From Streptomyces termitum (lineage in GTDB: Bacteria > Actinomycetota > Actinomycetes > Streptomycetales > Streptomycetaceae): 64,000 nucleotides of DNA. The notes beneath the pieces are model-generated. The model saw only the letters and a program-made list of their open reading frames with translations, was not told the origin of the DNA and did no database searches. Both the position numbers and the translations under genes were made by a program. Location: the NCBI RefSeq assembly GCF_014650175.1, contig NZ_BMUL01000005.1, forward strand, positions 81,968-145,967. The letters run 5' to 3'. Positions 1 to 8,824 of this stretch are shown here, one piece after another; the stretch's first letter is position 1, and each line of letters starts with the position of its first letter.

Positions 1-1039
1 CCGAGGTCCACTCCTGCGGCCAGGCCGCCGGGCCGATCGCCTCCAGCGAGCCCGGCTCGGCCGGCGCGGTCCGGCGGGCGAACCACCGCTCCAGCACCCG
101 CACCCCGCCCACCCGGTACGCCCAGGCCGCCTCCGGCACCGGCGAGATCCGGCCCCCTCCGACCTCCAGCACCTCCCCGCCGGGGTCGTACGAGGGAGCC
201 CCGGGCCGCGCCGGGAGCGCCGCCCGCACATAGGGCCTCCGGCCGCCCGGCAGCCGGGGCCGCGTCCCCGACAGGGCGCCCCGCAGCTGCACGTCCAGGA
301 GCTCCCGGCCGAGCGCCGTCCCCGCCTCCCACGCCGCCCGGTCCACGGGCAGCGGTACCCGGCAGCCCGCGGGGGAGGGGACCGCGGCGGCCGCCGCCCA
401 GGCCGCCCACTCCAGCGGGTCCGCCGGACCGCGCCCCGCGCCGTACCGCTCGCCGAGGAAGCCGAGCAGCCCTGGCGCCAGATTGGGCTCGGCGCCGCCG
501 GGGCGCCGGAAGAGCGGCCGGATCCGGCCCGGCCGGCCCGCCGGGGACCGCCCCTCGGGCAGCGCGCCGGTCGCCAGCAGTGCCGGTCCGGCCGCCCCCG
601 GCACGTACCCCTGCTCCACGAGGAAGAGCTGCGGCGCGCCCGCCACCCGCCACAGCTCCGGGCGCGCGGTGTCGATCAGCCGGTGGTCGGGGAGCAGCCA
701 CTGCTCGTCGAAGGGGTCGGCCAGCACCCGTACCGGCTCGGGGCAGGGGCCGTCCTCGCGGGCGAACCGCCCGGTCCCGGTGCGCTGCCCGGGCAGCGCC
801 GCCACCGCCGTGTCCGGGGTGCGCGCCCGGCTCGGCCGGAACAGCGCGGCCCGCTCGCCGCCCTCCGCCGCGACCAGCCGGTCCCACCGCCCGCGCAGCG
901 TCCGGACGTCGGGCGCGACGATCCACGCCCGGCCGAACCGCAGCGGCGCCGCCGACCACGGCATCAGCTCGTCGAGCAGGGGCGTGTCCTCGCCCGGGGG
1001 AAGGGCCTGCTGCCGGGGAGCCTCAGTCACGCCCCGCAT
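1..1039 (-). CDS. Type ISP restriction/modification-like protein, C-terminus missing
   Basis: The gene runs off the left edge, so only about 346 N-terminal codons are visible. The translation opens with a segment like LMPWSAAPLRFGRAW and contains FRRPGGAEPNLAPGLL and GGRRPYVRAALP. This resembles stand-alone Streptomyces proteins annotated as type ISP restriction/modification enzyme, which match only the C-terminal target-recognition part of LlaGI-type enzymes. No nuclease, helicase or methylase motif is seen here, so restriction activity should not be assumed. The ATG at 1039 has no clear ribosome site, and a GTG at 1030 is an equal alternative. The family call rests on remembered similarity. 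Confidence 0.6.
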   Translation of the reverse strand, partial: MRGVTEAPRQQALPPGEDTPLLDELMPWSAAPLRFGRAWIVAPDVRTLRGRWDRLVAAEGGERAALFRPSRARTPDTAVAALPGQRTGTGRFAREDGPCPEPVRVLADPFDEQWLLPDHRLIDTARPELWRVAGAPQLFLVEQGYVPGAAGPALLATGALPEGRSPAGRPGRIRPLFRRPGGAEPNLAPGLLGFLGERYGAGRGPADPLEWAAWAAAAAVPSPAGCRVPLPVDRAAWEAGTALGRELLDVQLRGALSGTRPRLPGGRRPYVRAALPARPGAPSYDPGGEVLEVGGGRISPVPEAAWAYRVGGVRVLERWFARRTAPAEPGSLEAIGPAAWPQEWTS

Positions 1040-1084
1040 GCTAACGAGCGCCGTCCGTGCGGGGCCAGCGCCGCCCGCCCGGTC

Positions 1085-1834
1085 TCAGCGGGCCTCGACG
1101 GTCACCGTGAAGGAGAAGCGGTCGCCGCGGTAGCGGATGCGGGCGACGTCGACGACGCGGTTGTCCTCGTCGTAGGTGACGCCGGTGTAGTGCAGGATCG
1201 GGGAGAGCAGCGGGACGCGGAGCAGTTCGGCCGTGGCGGGGTCGGCGAGCCGGGCCTCGACGGTGTCGGTGATCCGGCTGATGCGGACGCCGACGACGTC
1301 CCGGAGCACCTTGGTCATCGGCCAGCGCTCCAGGTCGGCCGGGTCGATGGCGGCGGCGAACTCGGGCCGCACCGCGTTCTCCGCCCAGTTCGTCGGCTCG
1401 TCGCTCTCGCCGTCGGAGCGCAGCCGCCGGTAGGTCACGACCTCCGTCAGGTCGGCGAAGTGCTCGGCCAGTTCGCCCGGCACCGGCTCCGGGCCGTGGC
1501 CGAGGACCGTCGTCCGCTCGCCCGACTGCTGGGCCACGATCGCGTCGATCGAGCCGAGCAGCCGGCGCGGGGCGGAGCGGCGGGCGCCCGGCTCGATGAA
1601 GGTGCCGCGCCGCCGGTGCCGGCTGATCAGCCCCTCCTCCTCCAGCTCCTTCAGCGCCTGCCGCATGGTCAGCACGCTGACGCCGTAGTGCGCGGCGAGC
1701 CGTTCCTCGGTGGGCAGCCGCAGGGAGGCGTCGGAGGTGCGGCCCAGTATGGAGGCGCGCAGGGACTGCGAGACCTGGTACCACAGCGGGAGCTTGCGGT
1801 TCAGGACCAGCGAGTCGGGGGCGAAGGCGGTCAC
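1085..1834 (-). CDS. GntR family regulator with UTRA domain (HutC subfamily)
   Basis: The protein has 249 residues. Residues about 15-80 form the winged helix-turn-helix, with PTEERLAAHYGVSVLTMRQAL as recognition region and an RRRGTFI wing. The rest matches a UTRA ligand domain. The GTG start is chosen because a GGAG lies about six bases upstream; the longer reading from 1921 runs into hmgA. It lies 43 bp downstream of hmgA on the same strand, so the two are probably co-transcribed. A likely role is control of hmgA in response to a tyrosine-pathway intermediate, perhaps through the palindrome at 3242-3269. That role and the ligand are inferred. Confidence 0.85.
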   Translation of the reverse strand: MTAFAPDSLVLNRKLPLWYQVSQSLRASILGRTSDASLRLPTEERLAAHYGVSVLTMRQALKELEEEGLISRHRRRGTFIEPGARRSAPRRLLGSIDAIVAQQSGERTTVLGHGPEPVPGELAEHFADLTEVVTYRRLRSDGESDEPTNWAENAVRPEFAAAIDPADLERWPMTKVLRDVVGVRISRITDTVEARLADPATAELLRVPLLSPILHYTGVTYDEDNRVVDVARIRYRGDRFSFTVTVEAR

Positions 1835-1877
1835 GGCGGTCTCCGTACGACGGCGCGGCGGGGCGGCTGGGCGGACT

Positions 1878-3200
1878 CTACGGCCGGAAGTGGCGCTCCA
1901 GACCCTGCCACACGTCGTCATAGCCCCGCTGGAGGTGGTCGGCGTCGGCGGCCTGCGCGGTCGCCGTCACCGGCCAGCGGGTCTCGAACATGAAGGCCAG
2001 GCCGTCGTCGATCTTCTGCGGCCTCAGCTCGGCGGCGCTGGCCCGGTCGAAGGTCTCCCGGTCGGGGCCGTGCGCGGACATCATGTTGTGCAGCGAGCCG
2101 CCGCCGGGCACGAAGCCGCCCTTCCCGGCGGTCTTGGCGTCGTACGCGCCCTCGATCAGGCCCATGTACTCGCTCATCACGTTCCGGTGGAAGTACGGCG
2201 GCCGGAAGGTGTCCTCGCCGACCAGCCAGCGCGGGGCGAAGACCACGAAGTCGACGCCGGCCAGGCCGGGGGTGTCGGAGGGGGAGGTCAGCACGGTGAA
2301 GATCGACGGGTCGGGGTGGTCGTAGGAGATCGACCCGATGACGTTGAAGCGGCGCAGGTCGTAGACGTACGGGGTGTGGTTGCCGTGCCAGGCGACGACG
2401 TCCAGCGGGGAGTGGTCGTAGGTCGCGGTCCAGAGGTTGCCGCAGAACTTGTTGACGACCTCGACCGGGCCCTCGACGTCCTCGTAGGCGGCGACGGGGG
2501 CGCGGAAGTCCCGGGCGTTGGCCAGGCCGTTGGCGCCGATCGGGCCGAGGTCGGGGAGCTGGAAGGGGGCGCCGTAGTTCTCGCAGACGTAGCCGCGGGC
2601 GGTCGCGTCGAGCAGTTCGACGCGGAAGCGGACGCCGCGCGGGATCAGCGCCGTCTCGCCGGGGTGGACGGCCAGCAGGCCCAGCTCGGTGCGGAGCAGC
2701 AGGCCGCCGAGCTCGGGGACGATCAGCAGCTCGCCGTCGGAGTCGCCGAAGACCCGCTCCATGGAGGTGTCGGCGTGGTAGAGGTGCACGGCCATGCCGG
2801 CGCGCTGGGCCGCGTCGCCGTTCCCGCCGAGGGTCCACAGGCCGGCCAGCCAGTCGGTGCCGGGCGCCGGGTCCGGCAGCGGGTCCCAGCGGAGCCGGTT
2901 GGGGTCCGGCACGGCCTCGGTGAACGGCGCGGTGCGCACGGCGCCGTTGTCGGCCCGGACGAACGGCGGGTGCGCCGCCGAAGGGCGGATCCGGTACAGC
3001 CAGGAGCGCCGGTTGTACGCCCGGGGCTCGGTGAACGCGCTGCCGCTCAGCTGCTCCGCGTAGAGCCCGAGCGGGGCGCGCTGCGGCGAGTTTCGTCCCT
3101 CGGGGAGGGCCCCGGGGAGCGCCTCCGACGCGTGCTCGTTGCCGAAACCGGTGCTGTAGGTGAGCGCCTCGGCCGTCTTCCTGGCCTGCTCGGTCGTCAT
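1878..3200 (-). CDS. hmgA: Homogentisate 1,2-dioxygenase
   Basis: Opens the aromatic ring of homogentisate to maleylacetoacetate in cytoplasmic tyrosine and phenylalanine breakdown, using Fe(II) and oxygen. The 440-residue protein has the family landmarks: [14 protein letters not shown] supplies the iron ligands His and Glu (about residues 333 and 339), [12 protein letters not shown] supplies the third ligand His (about 366), and [17 protein letters not shown] holds the active-site His. The start at 3200 has GGAG six bases upstream; an in-frame ATG at 3224 has none. Length is normal. A GntR gene follows 43 bp downstream. Loss of this enzyme usually causes brown homogentisate pigment. Confidence 0.97.
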   Translation of the reverse strand: MTTEQARKTAEALTYSTGFGNEHASEALPGALPEGRNSPQRAPLGLYAEQLSGSAFTEPRAYNRRSWLYRIRPSAAHPPFVRADNGAVRTAPFTEAVPDPNRLRWDPLPDPAPGTDWLAGLWTLGGNGDAAQRAGMAVHLYHADTSMERVFGDSDGELLIVPELGGLLLRTELGLLAVHPGETALIPRGVRFRVELLDATARGYVCENYGAPFQLPDLGPIGANGLANARDFRAPVAAYEDVEGPVEVVNKFCGNLWTATYDHSPLDVVAWHGNHTPYVYDLRRFNVIGSISYDHPDPSIFTVLTSPSDTPGLAGVDFVVFAPRWLVGEDTFRPPYFHRNVMSEYMGLIEGAYDAKTAGKGGFVPGGGSLHNMMSAHGPDRETFDRASAAELRPQKIDDGLAFMFETRWPVTATAQAADADHLQRGYDDVWQGLERHFRP

Positions 3201-3241
3201 CGCCCGCTCCTGTCCTGAATGCACGGGCCGTGCCCGCGAAA

Positions 3242-3269
3242 GGAATCCTATGGATGACCGTAGGATTCC
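3242..3269. promoter_or_regulatory. Perfect palindrome upstream of hmgA, candidate operator
   Basis: GGAATCCTA (3242-3250) and TAGGATTCC (3261-3269) form a perfect 9-bp inverted repeat around a 10-base spacer, 42 bp upstream of the hmgA start. It is AT-rich for this genome. On the minus strand it contains TAGGAT, a plausible -10 box, so a bound repressor would block transcription. The GntR protein at 1085-1834 is the obvious candidate binder, but this is inferred from position only. Confidence 0.6.
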
Positions 3270-3671
3270 GCGCGGCTCCCGTCAACGGGGCGGACGGCAC
3301 GGGTCCGCGATCCGTTCCGGCCCGATCCGGCGTCCGGCCCCGGCGCTGTCCGGTAACCGCCGGTCGGGCGGCCGGGATACGGCCCCGGTTCCGCCGGGGA
3401 CCGGCCGGTCGGGGCAGCCGCGGCCCGGCCCGCGGCCCGGTCGGGCCCGGCGGCGGCCCGCCGCCGGATCCGGCCGGGAACCGCCCCTGGGGGCGGCCGC
3501 GATCCGGGCTCGGGCCCGGGCGGGAGTCGTTCCCGGGCCTGGGCGAGGCCCGCCCCCGGGCCCGGTCGGGAACCGCCTCCGGACCAGGTCGCGGCCCGCC
3601 CCCGGATCCACTCGTGATCCGTGCCCGCACGGCGGGGTCAAAAAGATGAACAATGCTCTACTCTCGCGGCC
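3270..3671. other. GC-rich intergenic region between divergent genes
   Basis: About 400 bp separate hmgA from the beta-helix operon. The stretch is made almost entirely of G and C, with recurring variants of CCGGTCGGGAACCGCC and GGCCCGGG. Open frames through it have compositions unlike proteins, and none carries a ribosome site. The last 40 bases become AT-richer (around 3640-3660), where the promoter of the next operon probably lies. Nothing else was recognised. Confidence 0.5.
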
Positions 3672-5774
3672 ATGCCCTGGACCCGAAGGTTCGTCTCGCT
3701 GTTCTCGATCGTGCTCGCGGTGCTCGCCGCGAGCCTCCTCACCGCCCCCGGCGCCCAGGCGCACGAGGAGCGGCCCGTCACCTTCCCCGACGGTTCCGGC
3801 AGCGTGCCGAAGCACCGCGCGGGGGAGCCCGACCTCCTCGTCTGCAAGACGGACCGCGCCGACTTCGAGCGCCGGATCGCCGCCTTCCCGGCCGGCCTCA
3901 AGGCCCGCAACCTCGACCTCTTCGCCCGCTGCGGCCGCAGCGGCTACCGCCACCTCCAGCAGGCCGTCGACGCCGTCGACAAGCCCGGCACGACCATCGC
4001 GATCCTGCCCGGCCTCTACGAGGAGGAGCCCTCGCTCCCGGCCCCCACCGGAGCCTGCGCCTCCCTGAAGGCCCCGAAGTCCTCCTTCGGCTACCAGATC
4101 CTCAGCTACGAGCAGCAGGCCCAGTGCCCGCACAACCAGAACCTGGTCGCGATCCTCGGCAAGAAGGACCTCCAGATCGAGGGCACCGGCGCCTCCCGCC
4201 TCGACGTCGTCATCGACGCCAAGTACACGAAGCTCAACGCGATCCGCGCCGACAAGTCCGACGGCGTCTACTTCCGCAACTTCACCGCCCAGCGCACCAC
4301 CTTCAACTCGCTGTACGTGCTCGCCGCCGACGGCTTCGTCATCGACGACGTCCTCACCCGCTGGAACGACGAGTACGGCTTCCTCACCTTCGCCTCCGAC
4401 CACGGCCTCTACAAGAACTGCGAGTCGTACGGCAACGGCGACTCCGGCATCTACCCCGGCTCGGCCTCGAACATCAACGACGGCTACGGCTTCGACGTCC
4501 CCCGCCACTCCATCGAGATCACCGGCTGCCGCAGCCACCACAACATGGTCGGCTACTCCGGCACCGCCGGGGACTCCGTCTGGGTCCACGACAACGAGTT
4601 CGACCACAACATGGGCGGCGCCTCCATGGACTCCGCCTTCCCCGGCCACCCCGGACTCCCGCAGAACCACGCGAAGTTCGAGCGGAACGCCATCCACGAC
4701 AACAACGAGGACTACTACCGGTACGTCGCCGACGGCACCTGCGCCCGCCCGCCCGCCGAGCGCGGCTACGAGAACGGCGTCGTCTGCCCCCAGATCTCCA
4801 TGCCGCCCGGCACCGGCATCATCACCGCAGGCGGCAACTGGAACCTCTACGAGGACAACTGGGTCTACGGCCACCAGCGGACCGGCTTCTACCTCAACGC
4901 CGTCCCCGCCTTCATCCGCGGCGAGTCCGCCTGGGCCAAGCAGACCGACACCTCCCACCACAACCGCTACGCGAACAACCGCCTCGGCGTCGACAAGGCC
5001 GGCAACCCCCGGCCCAACCGCACCGACGTCTGGTGGGACGGCCAGGGCCGCGAGAACTGCTGGCAGGACGACGCCGGCGCCTCCAGCCCCCGCGCCCTCC
5101 CCGCCTGCGGCACCGCGCGCGGCGAGGTCTCCGGCGCCACCGCCCGGCTCGTCGGCGAACCCGTCAAGCTGGCCCAGCTCCTCGTCTGCGCCGACTACAA
5201 CGTCCAGGCCCGCCGCCTCCCGGCCGGCTGCGACTGGTACGGGGCCCGCGGCCTCCAGCGCGTCGAGACCCAGATCGCCCTGGCCGCCGCCGTCCTCCTC
5301 GCCCTCGTCGGCACCGCCCTGTGGTGGCGCAGGCTGCGCGGCCGCCGCCTCGCCGCCGCGGCCCTCGCCACCGGGCTCGCCGGACTCGCCCTCGACGTCG
5401 CCGGCTCCACCCTCTCCCTCACCCCGACGTACGTCCCCGCCCTCGCGCTGCTCCTCACCGGCGCCTGGTGGACCGTCACCGGCCTCCTGCTGCGCCCGGC
5501 CCGCCCCGTCTTCGGCTGGACCACCGTCGCCCTCGGCCTCCTCACCCTCCTCGACGCCTTCGACAAGGCGGTCCTGATGATCCCCTGGACCCCCGTCAGC
5601 CCCGCCTGGCTCCGGCTCCTCCTCGGCGTCGTCTGGGTCCTCTGGGCCGTCGTCGCCGCCGGTACCCGCCCCACCCCCGCCGACCCCGCCACCCCGGCCG
5701 ACCCCACTGACCCCACCGCCCCCGCCCAGCCCGCCGGCACCGCCCCCGCGCCCGCCGAGGAGCCCGCCGCATGA
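3672..5774 (+). CDS. Secreted right-handed beta-helix protein with C-terminal membrane segments
   Basis: The 700-residue protein starts with a signal peptide (MPWTRRFVSLF to AQA, cleavage near residue 30). A long extracellular part has short repeats typical of right-handed parallel beta-helices (CASH/NosD-like), such as NAIRADKSDGVYFRNFTAQ and SVWVHDNEFDHNMGG. From about residue 520 come four or five hydrophobic helices, then a Pro/Thr/Ala-rich tail. The beta-helix therefore appears tethered to the outer face of the membrane. Cysteines are spread through the ectodomain. The start at 3672 precedes the signal peptide directly; no good ribosome site is seen, so it may be near-leaderless. The stop overlaps the next start (ATGA). 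Substrate and function are unknown. Confidence 0.85.
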   Translation: MPWTRRFVSLFSIVLAVLAASLLTAPGAQAHEERPVTFPDGSGSVPKHRAGEPDLLVCKTDRADFERRIAAFPAGLKARNLDLFARCGRSGYRHLQQAVDAVDKPGTTIAILPGLYEEEPSLPAPTGACASLKAPKSSFGYQILSYEQQAQCPHNQNLVAILGKKDLQIEGTGASRLDVVIDAKYTKLNAIRADKSDGVYFRNFTAQRTTFNSLYVLAADGFVIDDVLTRWNDEYGFLTFASDHGLYKNCESYGNGDSGIYPGSASNINDGYGFDVPRHSIEITGCRSHHNMVGYSGTAGDSVWVHDNEFDHNMGGASMDSAFPGHPGLPQNHAKFERNAIHDNNEDYYRYVADGTCARPPAERGYENGVVCPQISMPPGTGIITAGGNWNLYEDNWVYGHQRTGFYLNAVPAFIRGESAWAKQTDTSHHNRYANNRLGVDKAGNPRPNRTDVWWDGQGRENCWQDDAGASSPRALPACGTARGEVSGATARLVGEPVKLAQLLVCADYNVQARRLPAGCDWYGARGLQRVETQIALAAAVLLALVGTALWWRRLRGRRLAAAALATGLAGLALDVAGSTLSLTPTYVPALALLLTGAWWTVTGLLLRPARPVFGWTTVALGLLTLLDAFDKAVLMIPWTPVSPAWLRLLLGVVWVLWAVVAAGTRPTPADPATPADPTDPTAPAQPAGTAPAPAEEPAA

Positions 5775-6688
5775 CCACCCCCGCCCCCGCCCCCGCCCCT
5801 GTAACCACCCCCACCCCCACCCCTGTGACCACCCCCGCCCCCGGCCCGGCGACCGCCCCCAAGGCAACCGCCCCCGGTCTCCGCCGCACCGTCCCGGCCG
5901 CCGCCGCCCTCGCCGCCGTGCTGCTCCTGGCCCTCGCCGGGTGCGGCGGGCGGGCCACCACGCACCACAAGCCCGGCACCAGGCACGAGCAGGCCACCGG
6001 CGGCAACGGGACCCTGCTCGCGGCCCGCGACGAGTCCGGCCACCGGCTCCGCGAACTCCCCGCCGCCGAGGCCCCCGCCGTCCGCGCCGAGGTCCGCCCC
6101 GACACCGAGGGCGGCTGGAACGTCCACCTCGCCCTGGAGCGGTTCCGCCTCACCCCCGAGTCCACCGGCGGCGCCGCCCTCGCGGGCCGGGGCCACGCCC
6201 GCCTCCTCGTCGACGGCCGCGAGACCGCCCGCGCCTACGGCCCCTGGTTCCACGTCCCGGCCGGCGCCCGCACCCTCACCGTCCGGCTGTACGCCGACGA
6301 CCACACCGTCTGGGCCACCGGCGGCGCCCCCGTCCAGACCACCGTCCCCCTCGCCGCCTCCGCGGCCACCCCTTCCGCCCCTTCCGCCACGCCGTCCCGC
6401 ACCCCCGAGCCCCCCGCCACCCCCGCCACCCGCACCCTCGACATCCGCGTCACCGGCTCGACCGTCACGCCCGCCCCCTCCCGCGTCGAGCTGAAGAAGG
6501 GCGAGCGCCTCACCCTCCGCGTCACCTCCGACCGCGCCGACACCGTCCACGTGCACGGCTACGACCGCGAGGCGGCCCTCGCCCCCGGCACCCCGGCCAC
6601 CCTCACCCTCACCGCCGACCGCACCGGCCTCTTCGAGGTCGAGACCCACGAGTCCGGCCTCGTCCTCACCCAGCTGGTCGTCCGGTGA
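5771..6688 (+). CDS. Lipoprotein with cupredoxin-like C-terminal domain
   Basis: The 305-residue product has a lipobox LALAGC with lipidated Cys58, so it should sit on the outer leaflet of the membrane. An unusual Pro/Thr/Ala run of about 36 residues precedes the signal peptide; a GTG at 5825 would remove half of it, but the ATGA overlap with the upstream gene favours 5771. Residues about 215-305 (LDIRVTGSTVTPAPSRVELKKG, then VHVHGYDRE and TGLFEVETHE) resemble a cupredoxin fold. The two His and a Glu/His pair could bind copper, but the classical Cys-His-Met set is not evident. The next gene overlaps by four bases, so all three are probably co-translated. Confidence 0.8.
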   Translation: MTTPAPAPAPVTTPTPTPVTTPAPGPATAPKATAPGLRRTVPAAAALAAVLLLALAGCGGRATTHHKPGTRHEQATGGNGTLLAARDESGHRLRELPAAEAPAVRAEVRPDTEGGWNVHLALERFRLTPESTGGAALAGRGHARLLVDGRETARAYGPWFHVPAGARTLTVRLYADDHTVWATGGAPVQTTVPLAASAATPSAPSATPSRTPEPPATPATRTLDIRVTGSTVTPAPSRVELKKGERLTLRVTSDRADTVHVHGYDREAALAPGTPATLTLTADRTGLFEVETHESGLVLTQLVVR

Positions 6689-7968
6689 CCGCCCCGCCGC
6701 CCCCGCTCCTCCCGCTCGCCCACGGCGTCGGCGCCCAGCACGACCTGCCCCTCTCGCCCTTCTACGCCTACGCCGGAGCCTTCACCGCCCTCCTCGTCTC
6801 CTTCCTCGGCCTCGGCCTGCTCTGGTCGTCCTCCCGCTTCCGGGGCGACCGGGCGGGCCGGGCCCTGCCCGCCGCCGTGCAGCGGTGCGCCGACGCCCCC
6901 GCCACCCGCACCGCGCTGCGCGTCCTCGGCGCGGCCCTCGCCCTCCTCTTCCTGCTCCACCTCGTCCTCGGTCCCGACGACCCCGACCGCAACCCCGCCC
7001 CCGGAGCCCTCTACGTCCTCCTCTGGGTCGGACTGGTCCCCGCCTCCCTCCTCCTCGGCCCCGTCTGGCGCCTCCTCAACCCCCTGCGCGCCCTCCTCGC
7101 GCTCCGCCCGCCGCGCGCCCCCCGGCCGGTCCCCGCCGCCGTCGGCATCCGGCCCGCCGCCGCCGGACTCCTCCTCTTCGCCTGGCTCGAACTCGTCGCC
7201 CCCGACAACACCGCGCGCCCCGTCCTGCTCACCGCCCTCGCCGTCCACCTCGCCGTCCAGCTCCTCGGCGCCGCCCGCCACGGCGCCGCCTGGTTCGCGC
7301 ACGCCGACCCCTTCGAGGCGTACTCCTCGCTCCTCGCCCGGCTCTCCCCGCTCGGCCGCCGCGCCGACGGCCGCCTCGTCCTGCGCTCCCCCCTCAACGG
7401 CCTCGACGCCACCCCCGAGACGCCCGGCCTGGTCGCCGCCGTCTGCGTCCTCCTCGGCACCACCGCCTACGACGGCCTCTCCGACAACCCCCGCTGGATC
7501 ACCACCCTCCAGACCTCCCCGCTCGGCCCCACCCCGACCGCCACCCTCGGCCTCCTCGCCGCCGTCGCCCTCGCCGCCGTCTGCTACGGGCTCTGCGCCG
7601 GCACCCTGCGCCTGCTGAACCGCGCGCTCACCACCCCCCTCACCTCCTTCGCCCACTCGCTCCTGCCGATCGCCCTCGGCTACCTCACCGCCCACTACTT
7701 CTCACTCCTCGCGGTCGAAGGACCGCGTACCGTCATGATGGCGGTCGGCACCGACAACGCCGCCGCGCCCGCCCCGCCCCTGGGCCCCGCGGGCCTCGCC
7801 GTCCTCCAGGTCACCGCGATCGTCACCGGCCACGTCCTCGGCGTCGTCGCCGCGCACGACCGGGCCGTCCGGCTCTTCCCGCCCGCCCGCGCCGTCGCCG
7901 GCCAACTCCCGCTGTTCGTGCTGATGATCGCGTACACCCTCGGGGGAATCGGCCTGCTCATCGCCTGA
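6685..7968 (+). CDS. Polytopic membrane protein of unknown function
   Basis: A GTG at 6685 overlaps the preceding TGA (GTGA). The 427-residue protein begins PLLPLAHGVGAQHDLPLSPFY and then has about nine or ten hydrophobic segments. The opening motif (His-Gly-x-Gly, then DLP) recalls membrane proteins often annotated in databases as fenitrothion hydrolase FedB-like; that resemblance is from memory and does not establish activity. A conserved small-residue HADPFEAYSSLLARLSPLGR stretch lies mid-protein. Tight coupling to the cupredoxin-like lipoprotein and beta-helix protein suggests one envelope complex, possibly metal-related. Confidence 0.8.
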   Translation: MTAPPPPLLPLAHGVGAQHDLPLSPFYAYAGAFTALLVSFLGLGLLWSSSRFRGDRAGRALPAAVQRCADAPATRTALRVLGAALALLFLLHLVLGPDDPDRNPAPGALYVLLWVGLVPASLLLGPVWRLLNPLRALLALRPPRAPRPVPAAVGIRPAAAGLLLFAWLELVAPDNTARPVLLTALAVHLAVQLLGAARHGAAWFAHADPFEAYSSLLARLSPLGRRADGRLVLRSPLNGLDATPETPGLVAAVCVLLGTTAYDGLSDNPRWITTLQTSPLGPTPTATLGLLAAVALAAVCYGLCAGTLRLLNRALTTPLTSFAHSLLPIALGYLTAHYFSLLAVEGPRTVMMAVGTDNAAAPAPPLGPAGLAVLQVTAIVTGHVLGVVAAHDRAVRLFPPARAVAGQLPLFVLMIAYTLGGIGLLIA

Positions 7969-7987
7969 CACCGACCGGGACGGCATC

Positions 7988-8632
7988 ATGGACCCCGTGC
8001 CCCAGACCCATCCGCACGGCCCGCCGCCCGCCCTCCGCCGCACCCCCGTCCAGCAGCGGAGCGCCGAACGGCTCGCCCGCATCCTCGACGCCTGCGCCGG
8101 ACTCCTCGACGAGACCGGTTACGAACAGCTGAGCACCCGGGCCGTGGCCGCCCGCGCCGGCGTCCCGATCGGCTCCGTCTACCGCTTCTTCGGCAACAAG
8201 CGGGCCCTCGTCGCCGCGCTCGCCCACCGCAACCTCGACCGGTACGCCGAGCGGATCTCGGCCCGCTTCGAGCGGACCGAGGTCCTCGACGCGCGCGCCG
8301 CGATCGACGGCGTCCTCGACGAGTTCATCGCGATGAAGCGGAGCGTCCCCGGCTTCGCCCTCGTCGACTTCGGCCCGCCCGCCGCCGAGGAGACCGACGG
8401 GAGCGGGGCCGAGGACCCCAACGGCCTGGTCGCCGAACGGCTCTGCGGCCTCCTCGCCGCCCACCTCGGCCGCACCGCCGACGAGACCCTGATGCGCAAG
8501 GTCCTCGTCGGCGTGGAGACCGCCGACACCCTCGTCCGCCGGGCCTTCCGCGCCGACCCGGAGGGCGACCCGGCGCTGATCGCCGAGACGCGCCAGCTCC
8601 TCCACGCGTACCTGGCGCCCTCCCTGGTCTGA
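7988..8632 (+). CDS. TetR family transcriptional regulator
   Basis: The 214-residue protein has a standard N-terminal TetR helix-turn-helix (LSTRAVAARAGVPIGSVYRFFGNK, about residues 42-65) and a variable C-terminal ligand domain. It starts 19 bp after the membrane protein gene on the same strand, so it probably forms the last gene of the beta-helix/cupredoxin operon and may repress it. No matching palindrome was found in the GC-rich region before 3672, so the target is unproven. The GTG nine bases downstream is an alternative start. Confidence 0.85.
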   Translation: MDPVPQTHPHGPPPALRRTPVQQRSAERLARILDACAGLLDETGYEQLSTRAVAARAGVPIGSVYRFFGNKRALVAALAHRNLDRYAERISARFERTEVLDARAAIDGVLDEFIAMKRSVPGFALVDFGPPAAEETDGSGAEDPNGLVAERLCGLLAAHLGRTADETLMRKVLVGVETADTLVRRAFRADPEGDPALIAETRQLLHAYLAPSLV

Positions 8633-8743
8633 GGCCGTCCGGGCCCGGGGCCGTCGGGGCCGCTGGGTGGCCGTCCCGGCCCGCGCCCCGATCATCACCG
8701 CTGTGACCTGGGGTTTTGCTCGTATTGCTCATGCGTCGACCCC

Positions 8744-8773
8744 TTGTTGAGGCCGACGGGGGGCACCTACCGT
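8744..8773 (+). promoter_or_regulatory. Probable HrdB-type promoter of the citrate transporter gene
   Basis: TTGTTG at 8744-8749 and TACCGT at 8768-8773 are spaced by 18 bp, in the range for the housekeeping sigma factor, and sit about 50 bp before the start codon. Confidence 0.45.
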
Positions 8774-8824
8774 CGTGCGCACCGCCGCTCGGCGGCCGTG
8801 CCACGGCGAACGTGAGGTGCCTCC

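Noticed and set aside
3282..5867. An 861-codon minus-strand frame over the beta-helix gene
   Set aside because: Its Gly/Val/Glu-rich translation has no domain, while the plus-strand frame has a signal peptide, beta-helix repeats and membrane helices with coupled downstream genes.
5195..6649. Minus-strand frame of 484 codons across the lipoprotein gene
   Set aside because: It is Gly/Val-rich with no domain, and the plus strand has a clear lipobox and overlapping operon structure.
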